Positions 21,258-30,099 of a DNA stretch of 33,517 nucleotides are shown in pieces; position 1 is the stretch's first letter; the number at the start of each line of letters is the position of its first letter. The stretch is taken from NCBI GenBank assembly GCA_004009845.1, contig RMBW01000193.1, forward strand, positions 1 to 33,517. Direction: 5' to 3'. The position numbers were made by a program, and so were the translations under genes. The notes under the pieces are model-generated. The model did not search any database and had not been told where the DNA came from. It saw only the letters and a list, made by a program, of their open reading frames with translations. This DNA is from Davidsoniella eucalypti. Taxonomy: Eukaryota; Ascomycota; Sordariomycetes; Microascales; Ceratocystidaceae.

Positions 21258-23292
21258 ATGATGAGCGCCCCTGCTTCTGTTTCCAACACGTTGCGCCCTA
21301 ACCAGACTCACTCGCCTTCTATGAGTAGAGCTCTAGACCTTCGCGACACCGATATCAGCGATGATAGCGAGTGTCGTTCGATGTTTCCGGCTTCATATGC
21401 CACCTCGACTTTAGGTCGTCGCCAAACTCGACTAGGTAAAATGGCCCAGGTCGGTAATGATGGTCACCGCACGCTACGTGCTTGGAGAAAGAAGACATTC
21501 TCTCGCAGCCGACTTGCTGCCTTTGAAAGATCTGGCTCTGATCGTTCAGACCCCATTACTCGTAAGTCTTGATGTGACTGTTCACCTATACTTCTACCCA
21601 TGACTAAAAATCATAACATCGCTTTTAGAGCCAGTTCTCAATGCCATTGTCAATGCTAAGCGTCCTCGTATCACTCGCCGCAAGAGTCTTAGCGGCCTTG
21701 TTCAGGCCATGGCTGGTATGGTTGTGAAAGATGCACCGGAAAACAATGCATCTCTTCTTTCCCCTAAGGCATCCATCCAAGCGCCTAGGCTGAACACACC
21801 AGCCTTCTCCGAGCATAGTGGATCCTACCAGGCTATTGAGACATTGGCACCTATGCCTACCGACTATCTCCCCAAACCGCGTGAGAAGTCAGACTGTAGT
21901 TCCACCTTTCGTCATGGAATCGATGATGCTGTCAAGCTTATCATTGGAGAAGGCCTCAACTCGGAAAATAACGATGACCAGAACAAGCTCAACTTTCAGC
22001 GTACTCGTGCATTTAAAGCACCGTTGGGAACACCTACTCCTAGTGTGTTCGAACTTCCTCGCCGTTCTAGCATGGCCTATCCTAGTGCGGCGGGCGATCT
22101 AGAGGCTAACCAACTCATCACTCTTGTGCTTCCTTTTCACGACGAGTACGATCAATGTGATGCATACAACTTATACTTTCATGAGCTATTCGCTTTCCTG
22201 AACGCATGCCCACTGGAGTTTTCCGTCCTTGGCGTCTACGACGCTTCACGCCGGGTCTACTACCTTCAGCCACCCACGTCATTCGAGGAAACTCTTATTG
22301 AACAGGGCTCCGGCCTTTCTTGGGAACATCAATCTTTGGCTACTCTTCCTGCTGGTCTTCGTCGCTTCCTATCTGATACTGCTGATCGGAGTCTGGAAGG
22401 TAAACCAGCTCGCAAGCGTGCAGAGACGAACGATACATCTATGTCTTCGGTTTCAACGCTGACTTCTGGTGTTGAGACCAAGCCTGAAACAAAGAAGAAA
22501 CTTCGGTCAGATGTTGCTGAAATTGTACGTCTATTGACGGCCCAGCAGGACGCAAGACCAAAGATAGATGACCTAATGGACTCGGAACAGTCCGAGCTTG
22601 AAACGATGCGTAAAAATGTCCAGACTCGTGTGAGGGAAACACTTGAAAACATGCGAGAGCTGATGATTCAGCTTAGCACGGGTGATGACGAGTTCTGGGA
22701 TTATCGCAAGGATAAGGACCTGGGAGTTGCTTCTGGCTGGTCGCGTGAAGACATCGGGTCTCTTTCTGACTGGGATCCCGATCTCTTAGAAGATAGACCG
22801 GATTTTCGACCTGGAAGTTTTGAGGGCTGTGAAGAAGTTGGCACAACAGAGCTTTTCCCTTTGATGGAAGACAGCAATGTTGTGGATGATGATGAGGGCG
22901 AGAGAAAGCTCTCCGAAGCTGAGCCGATCAAAGTTCAAATGACAAGATTAGGAGCCTATGATAATGGCTTACATGTATTGGCTCCCGGTGAACTTGATAA
23001 CCGGATGCGCACAACCAACTCCGAGGATGCCATCGACGGCGATCTAAATGAGTTGATGACGAAGACAAGAAGCCGATCTCACTCCAATACGGGACCATTT
23101 TTTACTGGTAGTTGGAGACATGAGTCGACTTCGGATTTCATCTCTCCCTTCCGTGCAGCTCGTCTGGGAAATGTGACGGCCCGACGTTCAGACATCTCAA
23201 AGGCGGACAGCGATGAAAGCATCGAAGATCTTGCAGCAGCGGCAATTTTAGTATCCAACGGCACAGAGGAAGAGATTGGTATTGATAAGTAG
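21258..23292 (+). CDS. Unrecognised conserved-looking protein, 655 residues
   Basis: Two exons, 21258-21561 and 21629-23292, with a 67-nt phase-1 intron (GTAAGT...TTTTAG). The start is the first of two consecutive ATGs (MMSAPASV). I do not recognise the family. Residues 1-130 are basic and Ser/Arg-rich with likely nuclear signals (LGRRQTRLGK, RAWRKKTFSRSR, AKRPRITRRK). A compact, probably folded part spans about 262-330 (ITLVLPFHDEYDQCDAYNLYFHELFAFLNAC in pieces, then FSVLGVYDASRRVYYLQPP), with alternating strands and a Tyr/Phe-rich helix. A charged helical part follows (about 395-470, ending ENMRELMIQLSTGDDEFWDY). The C-terminal third is acidic and disordered (VVDDDEGERKLSEAEP). Together these features suggest a nuclear or cytoskeletal scaffold rather than an enzyme; this is inference. 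Confidence 0.8.
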
Positions 23293-23888
23293 ATACTGAG
23301 GTTGGGTCTTCACATGCTATGAAAGCTCAGATGATGGCATGTGTGTTGAATGGCTAGGAATGGGCAAAAAATATCATTTCAGATGTATTTATTATTAGGG
23401 TAGAGAGTTGTTGTAATTATTTGTTTCTTCGACTGCTCAAAAACAAAACTTACAGCCGAGATTGAAGTCATAGTATTATTTTACCTCCAAAAATCAATAA
23501 AATTTACAGAATGGCGATGGACATTGCTTGAGTCGTGATTTTATAGTAGTATGTTGTGTTAATGTTATACATGTACATATGTATGTAGTCTAGAATCTGA
23601 TAGGGCCAAAAGATCAAAAGTATAAAGTCATGACTCACGGAGCGGAGCAAAGTTGGCTCATGGTAGCACAAGCCCGAAAAAACGGGAAGGTGCCGATGAC
23701 TTAAGTGGTGGCACAAAGATGGAACGGAAGGAGCGTGGAGGTTTGAAATTTAGAAGCTAATTAAAAAATAAAAAGTCCTTGTAGGCTTTTGATTATCTAC
23801 ACCAACAAAACGCACTCTTCTTATCAGTTTTTCTTATTCTTGCTTTGTTGGATTCTATCGAGAACGGGAACATTAATTTGCCACAGTC
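23293..23888. other. Intergenic region upstream of NCS2/CTU2
   Basis: About 600 bp of AT-rich DNA holding the 3' UTR of the preceding gene and the promoter of the tRNA thiolation gene. No gene or clear repeat is seen. Confidence 0.5.
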
Positions 23889-25441
23889 ATGGAAAACGAT
23901 ATCAGCGTCAGGCTGCCTATCCGCACAAAAACGCCCATCGGCGTACAACATTTCAAGGCGCCACTATCGCCAGCCGAAGTATCGGCAGCCAACTTATCAG
24001 TGGAAACAAACACCGCTTCGCCAGCCTCGGGCTCGTGTGGAACCAGCGGCGGTGGCTGTGGAACAAAGGCTAGCGTTATTGTTCAACCGAAAACACCGGA
24101 GTCTGGGCCTAAACTGTGTCGGCGATGCAAGACTAACGAGGGCTCGGTTCTGATGCGTGGGCAGCCTACTTGTCGGTAAGTTCCCTTCCTGGTGTCGTCT
24201 TGTCGCGTCAAAGCAAGGAAAGTGCTAATACGTATACGTATAAATGGCGTCTTGGTCACAGAGAGTGTTTTGTACCGTTTATCAAACTCAAGGCAGTCAA
24301 GAGACTTAATACTCTCCACCGAGAGCTTGTAGATGCGCGCGGGACTAAAGAACCACGCAATGCAAAGTATCTATGCGGACTATCATTTGGGCCGTCGTCG
24401 GCAGTGCTACTGTCGATGCTGGACGATAATATCCAGTATCTGATGGAAAAGGGCCGTGGAGGCATTGCTTACTCAGTTACAGTTGTGCATGTGGACACAA
24501 GCCTAGATTCTCAAACAGGTGCCCCGGAGGCTGAGAAATTACTCGGCGAGTATGCGGCAAGATTCCCCAAGCTACAGTTCGAGCGAATAGGATTAGAGGA
24601 TGTCCTGAAGGTACGTGGGGTCAACTGGGTGGCACTCGGTGTCGATGGGGTCAACTCGGAGACAGACTCTACAGAATTGCGAGCAGAAAGACTCAGAAAG
24701 GTCTTGGCTGGCCTGCCATCTGTCAGTGCACGGATGGATATCATGCGGTTGCTCATCCGACATGTCCTGGTAGATCAAGCGGTACGCAAAGGCTGTGATG
24801 CAGTCCTACTAGGCACTAACATGACAGCGCTGGCGGAACTCACATTCTCGGAAATTGCCAAAGGCCGCGGCGTGGCAGTTCCGTGGGTCACGCAAGATGG
24901 TGTATACCCATTGCCTTCATATTACACAGACACACCCACTTCGCCTTCACAGCCTAGCAAGGCTACACCAGAGGCTATGGTGGAACAGCATACGAGCAAC
25001 ATCACTGTATACCATCTCCTACGCGATATTTTCCGTAATGAGGTCATAACATTTGCCGAGCTCCCTCCGTCACCACTGGCAGCATTGATACCGTCTCTCT
25101 CAACTGCGGCTAAGGCAGCTGCGCAGAACAAAGTAGTCTCTCACAAGACCCTAAGTATCGAGGAAGTCATGGGTCGCTTCTTCAATGAGAGCGAGACGCC
25201 AGAGCACGCAAGTGTTATTTCCAATGTTGTTCGGACAACGGCGAAACTTACACGTCTACAGAGCGAGCCTTCCGGGCCTGCAGAAGTCGCAGGTGGTGTG
25301 ATTATGTGCGAATTATGTGGCTTGGCATTGGATGGAGAGGGTGATGAGCGCTGGAGAGGAGAAATCGGACTGGAAGCAGTTAGAGAAGACGATATCTGGA
25401 AGAACCTATGTTATGGTTGCCAACGGTCCTTGACAACATAA
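23889..25441 (+). CDS. NCS2: Cytoplasmic tRNA 2-thiolation protein 2 (Ncs2/Ctu2)
   Basis: Two exons, 23889-24175 and 24262-25441, with an 86-nt phase-2 intron (GTAAGT...CACAG), giving 488 residues. The start is the first ATG (MENDISVRLP). An N-terminal zinc-type Cys cluster (CRRCKTNEG...PTCREC, Cys 77, 80, 95, 98) is split by the intron at the third Cys pair and restored by splicing. A PP-loop-like segment SFGPSSA sits at about 137-143, the position of the nucleotide-binding loop in the Ncs6 partner but degenerate as in Ctu2 proteins. The middle contains LIRHVLVDQAVRKGC and CDAVLLGTNMTALAE, typical of the family. A second Cys pair set (CELC 445-448, CYGC 479-482) closes the protein. With Ncs6/Ctu1 and Urm1 it carries out 2-thiolation of wobble uridine in Lys, Glu and Gln tRNAs in the cytosol. 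It converges on OAC1 with 286 bp between stops. Confidence 0.92.
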
Positions 25442-25727
25442 GGGGGCATATACAAAAAAGGAAATTGATACAAAAGAGTTCAATCATATATAAAGAAGGG
25501 TAGCATGTAGATATCATGACCAGAAGAAACATATCAAGAAATATATTCAGCAATGAAAAAAAGGCTCCGTCTATATGTGATTTGGGGTTCCTATATTCCC
25601 CATATGGCTCATAAGCTTTCAGAAAACAAGCAATTAAAGCGTCCCCCAATATTACGTATCCTCCTTCTTTTCGGTTATTAATTCCCTTTTTTTTCTTTTT
25701 TTTTAATCTAGCAAAATGCCAACAGCT

Positions 25728-26934
25728 CTATAGATTCTTTAGGGCTTCTTCACCTAGAATATTAGTCTCCAACTTCCGCATCAACATATTCGTCTGCTCA
25801 GCGAAGCTCAGCGTCAAAACAGTGTGTGGCAAGATACGTGCCATATGAGGTAAGAAACCTTTGTAGATGGCTAGGATACCCTCAGTCTTGATAGTCTTGC
25901 CCAGGCAGTCAAAGACACCAGCGTACAAGTTTCCGTTCTGATTATACATGCGGGCCATGATAGTGTCTAATGATGTTATACTCGGTGTTAGTAGTGTGTT
26001 ACGCAGAACTATGGTTCAGAGTGACTTTATAAAAGAGGACATACCGGGAGGGTGCATCACACAGCACACTGCCAAGCCACTAACAGCACTACTCGAAAGA
26101 TGCAGGGCCGGGCCTTCCTCCATGCCAACATGTTTCTGGAACGAGCGCTTCGCCAGGAAATACGTTGGTAGTTGCACCGAGCTGCCGAAACCGGTACGAA
26201 TCATGGCAGCGCCTACACCACGATACAGACCCTTGATGCCCTCTATAGCGTAGATGGTCGACAGACCATGCCAAGCGCCGCGATACATGTGTTGAGTGCC
26301 GACGGGCAAGAACGGCGAATAGCTCTGCAGACGAGTTTTAACCAAGAAGAAAGGTGAGCCGAAAGCGGCACCGAGGACACCGCTGCTGGCGCCGCTAAAC
26401 ATGTTGATGAACAGGTTCTGCGTACCGGCTTCGCCGTAGAAAATACGGGCGAGCGTGCCGCGGATCGGCTCGTAGAAGCCTAGACGGCAGCCGTTGAGCA
26501 GAATTTGATACACGTAGGCTGCTCCTAAGCCGCGGTAAAGACCGCGAACGCCTTCATGGCGCAGGATGACTGAGACGCCGTGCAGAGGACCGCGGTAGTG
26601 GTGTGGTTGGTGGCCCTTGTTCTGTAGTTCACCCTGCAACTGCATGCTAGAATAGCAGGAAAAAAAGAAGTAGGGAGAGGCAATTAGTCTTGGAGTTGCA
26701 GCTAGAGAAGAACGGCGCGGAGAGAGATAGAAAGATGTCCGAGGGGAATTTACCGGATCTTCACAGTCTCGAACGGATGAGTTGCCGTCACGGCGCCACA
26801 GGCCGCGATGCCGCCGGCAATAAAGCCGCTATATAAGCGACAAAGTGTTAGCAAAAGAAACCCAAGGGCAATATCAACGAGTAAGGTTGATATTGGAAGA
26901 CTCGGCTCTTTTCTTACCCGATAGTAGTCGCCAT
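25728..26934 (-). CDS. OAC1: Mitochondrial oxaloacetate carrier (Oac1-like)
   Basis: Four exons on the minus strand: 26934-26918, 26828-26754, 26646-26045 and 25966-25728, with introns of 89, 107 and 78 nt, giving 310 residues. The first exon codes only MATTIG; it was found from the donor and the acceptor that restores the GGFIAGG helix. Three mitochondrial carrier repeats are visible, with signatures HPFETVKIR (about 23-31), SPFFLVKTR in repeat 2, and HPPDTIMAR in repeat 3. MQLQGELQNKG after signature 1, LNGCRLGFYEPIR, KTRLQSYSPF, SSVQLPTYFLAKR and GPALHLSSS are close to yeast Oac1. The family moves oxaloacetate, sulfate and related anions (alpha-isopropylmalate in yeast) across the mitochondrial inner membrane. 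The sequence is complete and uninterrupted. Confidence 0.93.
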
Positions 26935-27282
26935 TGGCTGACGTTGGAGAAAAACCCCAAAAAAGAAGTACCACTCGTTTCTCCGTCTAGAAGCGGACTC
27001 TTTTCTTTTCTTTTCTTTTTCTTCCCCTTAGGGAAAGCGACACGACAAGAGAAACGGATTCTTTCTTGTCGTTTGGCCCGGAATTATATGATAGCAGTTT
27101 TTGGCTAAAAAATCAGTGAGATGAAAGATGAAGACGAAAAAAAGAGGTCCCAATCGAGGGTTTTAACTAGGGTTTGGGATATCGGGAAAAAAATGTGTCA
27201 GAAAGAACGTTGGGAAAGTGCTAATTGCCTTCTTTTTGTATTTGCCATTTTGTGGCGCAAAGAATCGAAAGAGGAAATAGCA

Positions 27283-27345
27283 AAAACATGATTTGAACTC
27301 ACAGGAGACCTCAAAGTTAAGAGGTCTTGATCACATCTCTTAAAA
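27283..27345 (-). other. Second tRNA-like hairpin, opposite orientation
   Basis: On the minus strand a strong hairpin (AGACCTC / GAGGTCT, 8-nt loop) is followed after about ten bases by GAGTTCAAATC, a T-loop-like sequence. The order and spacing mirror the plus-strand piece about 90 bp away. T-stem pairing is weak and no acceptor stem is found. Confidence 0.25.
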
Positions 27346-27423
27346 AAACAATATCTCACAATACACATCATTTGTCTTGCTATCTGCAAGATTTCACGAT
27401 CTCTACTACTATTAGGTGCATAA

Positions 27424-27488
27424 TGTCCCCATTAAACGCCTGGCCGACCTCGCATGAGGTAGTAGTTGGTTCAAATCCAGCTGGGATA
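27424..27488 (+). other. tRNA-like / pol III box-like sequence, degenerate
   Basis: A perfect B-box-like GGTTCAAATCC (27468-27478) sits in a good T-arm (GTTGG / CCAGC stem). A hairpin ACCTC-GCAT-GAGGT lies where the anticodon arm would be, with TGGCCGACC upstream recalling an A box. A possible acceptor stem TGTCCCC / TGGGATA pairs at 6 of 7 positions. The anticodon loop is too short and the D arm is missing, so this is not a functional tRNA; a pseudo-tRNA or SINE head is possible. Confidence 0.3.
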
Positions 27489-27760
27489 AAACTACTACTG
27501 AAGTCCTATGCTTATGGTAGTGCGTCTACGAAGCTCTGCAGAAGGTAGATGCCAGATAGCAACAATATTGTTCTAAGAGGGTTTATAATACAAAGAGCTA
27601 CAAAATGCTCGGAGGTTTTGAGACAGGTTCCCGATGAGGTGGTTTTTCCCGGAAAGGATTAGAAGTTGAAATGCAGGAATGGCATATAACAAAACCATAA
27701 CAAATGCTCTGTATCGCAGTGGCCTGTCACTGTTGAGAAGTGGGTTGTTCTTCACCTCTA

Positions 27761-28171
27761 GTATTAGTTCAGGGCTGTGTATCTTGGGATACCCGAGGTG
27801 CTATAGCTATTAAAGGTCCATTTCCACCTTAATAAAATTGAATTAAAAATAAGATCAGACTCATAGTAGATCTTAACATCTAAAACCCACTTCTGATACG
27901 ATTATCTAACCATTAAATACGTATCTAGCCGGACTTTTTTATTTTTTATTTTTTATTGGTGGGCTTTATCTAGAAAGCGCCGGTATTCGGCCCTATGGCA
28001 TCATATTCACAGTTCATGAGAAACGTCTCATGGTCTTATGAGAAGCCTTAGTTTTGACAGCGGCTTTTTTTAAAATTCATTTTTTAATTCGTTTTTATTG
28101 AGGTGGAAATGGAGCTCTTGATAGCTATGTAGCACCTCGGTATGCTAAGATACACACCCCTGAACTAACAC
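27761..28171. mobile_element. MITE-like element with ~90-bp terminal inverted repeats and TA flanks
   Basis: The first ~92 bp (from GTATTAGTTCAGGG) and the reverse complement of the last ~92 bp (GTGTTAGTTCAGGG) align almost throughout, with about a dozen differences including a few small gaps. Both ends are bordered by TA (27759-27760 and 28172-28173), as for Tc1/mariner-type target duplications. The 411-bp element has no coding capacity and an AT-rich core with TTTTTATTTTTTATT runs. It fits a non-autonomous mariner-type MITE; a foldback element is the alternative. Confidence 0.75.
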
Positions 28172-28189
28172 TAGTATGACAGCGGCTTT
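28055..28189 (+). repeat. 13-bp direct repeat bracketing the right arm of the MITE-like element
   Basis: TGACAGCGGCTTT occurs at 28055-28067, just inside the right inverted repeat, and again at 28177-28189, just outside it. The spacing is 122 bp. Confidence 0.7.
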
Positions 28190-28250
28190 AATTATTATGC
28201 TAGGGTAAAACTTTCCATTAGGTCTTGGAGGACGTTACCCTTTATGTCAA

Positions 28251-28265
28251 AAGAGCGCCGAGAAG
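28251..28265. repeat. Target-site duplication, 3' side of LINE copy
   Basis: AAGAGCGCCGAGAAG, identical to 29123-29137. It directly abuts the (ATG)n array, which is the (ATC)n 3' tail of the minus-strand LINE copy. Confidence 0.75.
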
Positions 28266-29122
28266 ATGATGATGATGATGATTTTATTTATAGTCTAGAG
28301 ATTTGTCTAAGAGCTCCTTTTCGACTCCGGGCGAGGCCGTGTTTTCTGGTACCAATTTTCTATGTTCCTAGTATCCAGGACTGCTCAGACTAGACTGACA
28401 TCCATCCCTTTTACAGTAGCAACACCTGCGTCTCCTTTTAAAGCAAAAAAACAAAAAAGAAAAGAAATACTAATATGAATACTAATAAACAAAGGAAAAA
28501 GAAGAGAGATTTCCGTGATCCTCAACCCTGCCCTCTCTGCAGTGGCTATGTCTGTTTTTGTGCCTTTTTTGCCAGTGTTCTTCTACCTTTCGTGGTCATG
28601 AGTAGTTTTTTGGTGAATACTCTGCCCCAAGGTTTCAGCCTTTTGCGACAGGTCCAAATGTGGGTCCTTTCCTTGTCTTTGCCACACCTGTGGCATTCCA
28701 TTGTGGCGTTCTCGTGGCCAAACCTCTCATGATATTCTTTGAAGTCACCATGACTAGAGAGTGCCCAGGTAGGGGAGGATGGGGGGAAGAGGAGGAGATT
28801 TTCAGGGAGTTCAGGCCCGTCAACTGAGTTCAAACATATTGCCTAGAGGTTCCGCTTTAACCTGGGACACAATACTTCAAACCATGGACTTTCAAATCCA
28901 GCTACACTTTACGCACGTCACAGTTCCAGGCTGCTGTAACGTACGTTAAAGAGAATTTCTAAGTTGTCTCTTCATTCGTCCATCAAGAACCCGATAACTT
29001 GTGACCCGAGTAAGGGCTGTGGTAGTTAACAACCACGAAAAACATATAGTAGGCCTTGGTCATGTACGCAGACTCTATTGCAGAAGCGCCAGTGCACCTG
29101 GGGTTCCCCTAACATGTTTTCT
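28266..29122 (-). mobile_element. 5'-truncated, decayed LINE (Tad/I-like) retrotransposon copy
   Basis: An 857-bp minus-strand element between two perfect 15-bp direct repeats. Its minus-strand 3' end is ATAAATAAAATC followed by ATC repeats, a simple-repeat tail as seen in many fungal LINEs. Near 28560-28830 the minus strand encodes SSHGDFKEYHERFGHENA followed by C-x2-C-x7-H-x3-C (about 28695-28648), which matches the end of the RNase H/C-terminal zinc segment of Tad-type reverse transcriptases. Upstream sequence has stops and no intact reverse transcriptase, so the copy is truncated and dead. Confidence 0.75.
28546..28833 (-). pseudogene. C-terminal fragment of LINE ORF2 (zinc segment after RNase H)
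   Basis: An open stretch of 95 codons with no ATG start. It contains HGDFKEYHERFGHE and the CCHC motif CHRCGKDKERTHIWTC, followed by a basic tail. In fungal Tad-like elements this follows the RNase H domain near the polyprotein end. Just upstream a CVPG-stop-SG reading recalls the RNase H PGHSG motif with a stop in it. Confidence 0.7.
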
Positions 29123-29137
29123 AAGAGCGCCGAGAAG
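29123..29137. repeat. Target-site duplication, 5' side of LINE copy
   Basis: AAGAGCGCCGAGAAG, identical to 28251-28265. It marks the truncated 5' end of the LINE copy on the minus strand. Confidence 0.75.
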
Positions 29138-29216
29138 TGAAGGCGAGGTTTTTTATGAAGCCTATTTCTGCCAACGTCATACGATTTGAACTTTTGGCGT
29201 CTTAGCTCTATGACTT

Positions 29217-29925
29217 TCAAGGGAATGACAGCACGTTCCGCCAGCTGCAGCCAGTCGTAAATTGCTGTAAAACGGCTGTACCAGTCGCAAAAAGGAGCAT
29301 GCCAGGGATCTTGATGTCGGAGTCGTCACCATGGGACAGAAGATCTGAAATATTTCAATTAGATCACATAAACTGCGCATCGTGGTGCGAGAGGAAAATA
29401 GGACATGCTTACCGCTCGCCCACTGCAAAACAGCTTCCGTGCTCAAAAGCCACCTTGTAGAATTCAACGATGTGATGGCTCGGTATGCGTCAGAGAAGTC
29501 AACTTCATTGTTCTCAATCTTTCTGTTTTGCAGTGTCTCAAGATATCGCAGAGCTTGCGTACCTAATCTGGCGCGTTGGATTAGATCGTGATAGTCGTTA
29601 TCCCTACTCTGACGAACTTGTTCGTCCAGCAGTACAGCGTCTTGAAACTTCTGGAAGATCCATTCCTGCGCCTGGTCAAATTCCCGAGTTTCGTTTGATC
29701 CGAAGTCGCCGCACTTGCAATTGGTGGACATTGGAGAAGACTTGCCCCTCTGACTGGAGGAAACTGGAAAAAGTCTCCGAAAAACAGAACCACTGATATG
29801 CCACCAAAAGGTCTTTCTGCGTCATTGCGGAGGTGTTACAAGCGCCCATTGACTTGGTGAAGGGGCTGATAGCTGAGCATACTGACTTCATCAATAATAA
29901 GCAGTTTCCGGTTGTTCCATACCTC
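29217..29925 (-). pseudogene. Decayed PIF1-like DNA helicase
   Basis: Minus-strand remnant in the normal order of the family: Walker B LLIIDEVSML (about 29900), an in-frame TAA, then ERPFGGISVVLFFGDFFQFPPV (GDFFQFPPV is the PIF1 motif), a frameshift, then LLDEQVRQSRDNDYHDLI and QRARLGTQALRYLE. A 68-nt intron (29412-29345, GTAAGC...TTTCAG) fits next; removing it restores LLSHGDDSDIKIPGM and LLFATGTAVL, the expected continuation (PG..L....G.PV). The Walker A part is not found and the C-terminus ends early at 29217. PIF1-like helicases of this kind abound in fungal genomes, some within Helitron transposons; no Rep/HUH domain is visible here. Confidence 0.75.
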
Positions 29926-30099
29926 TCAGGGCACACCGCCGCGGGAGCAGATTGAGCAGGAAGTGGAAGTGGAAGCGGAGATGTGTTCCCGAGAGTTCTT
30001 CGTAGAGAATCTCGAACGACCTGTGGGAGCGCGGCTGTCGCGTCTGGAGCCATGGCAGCGTTCCTCGTAGACTTAGGAATTGTGGGTGGCCTAGCTGCT

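Larger units (their letters stand above)
26935..27758. other. OAC1 upstream region with tRNA-like hairpins
   Basis: The first ~250 bp should hold the OAC1 promoter (minus-strand gene). A TAGGGTTTGGG motif lies at 27168-27178. From about 27283 to 27490 there are two divergent tRNA-like pieces (described separately). Nothing else is supported. Confidence 0.5.

Noticed and set aside
27283..27488. Functional tRNA genes
   Set aside because: T-arm-like sequences are present, but D arms and proper 7-base anticodon loops are missing, so only degenerate tRNA-like sequence is claimed.
28891..28903. Shared 13-mer TTCAAATCCAGCT with 27470-27482
   Set aside because: Similarity does not extend beyond 13 bases, and 13-mers recur by chance in a window this size.
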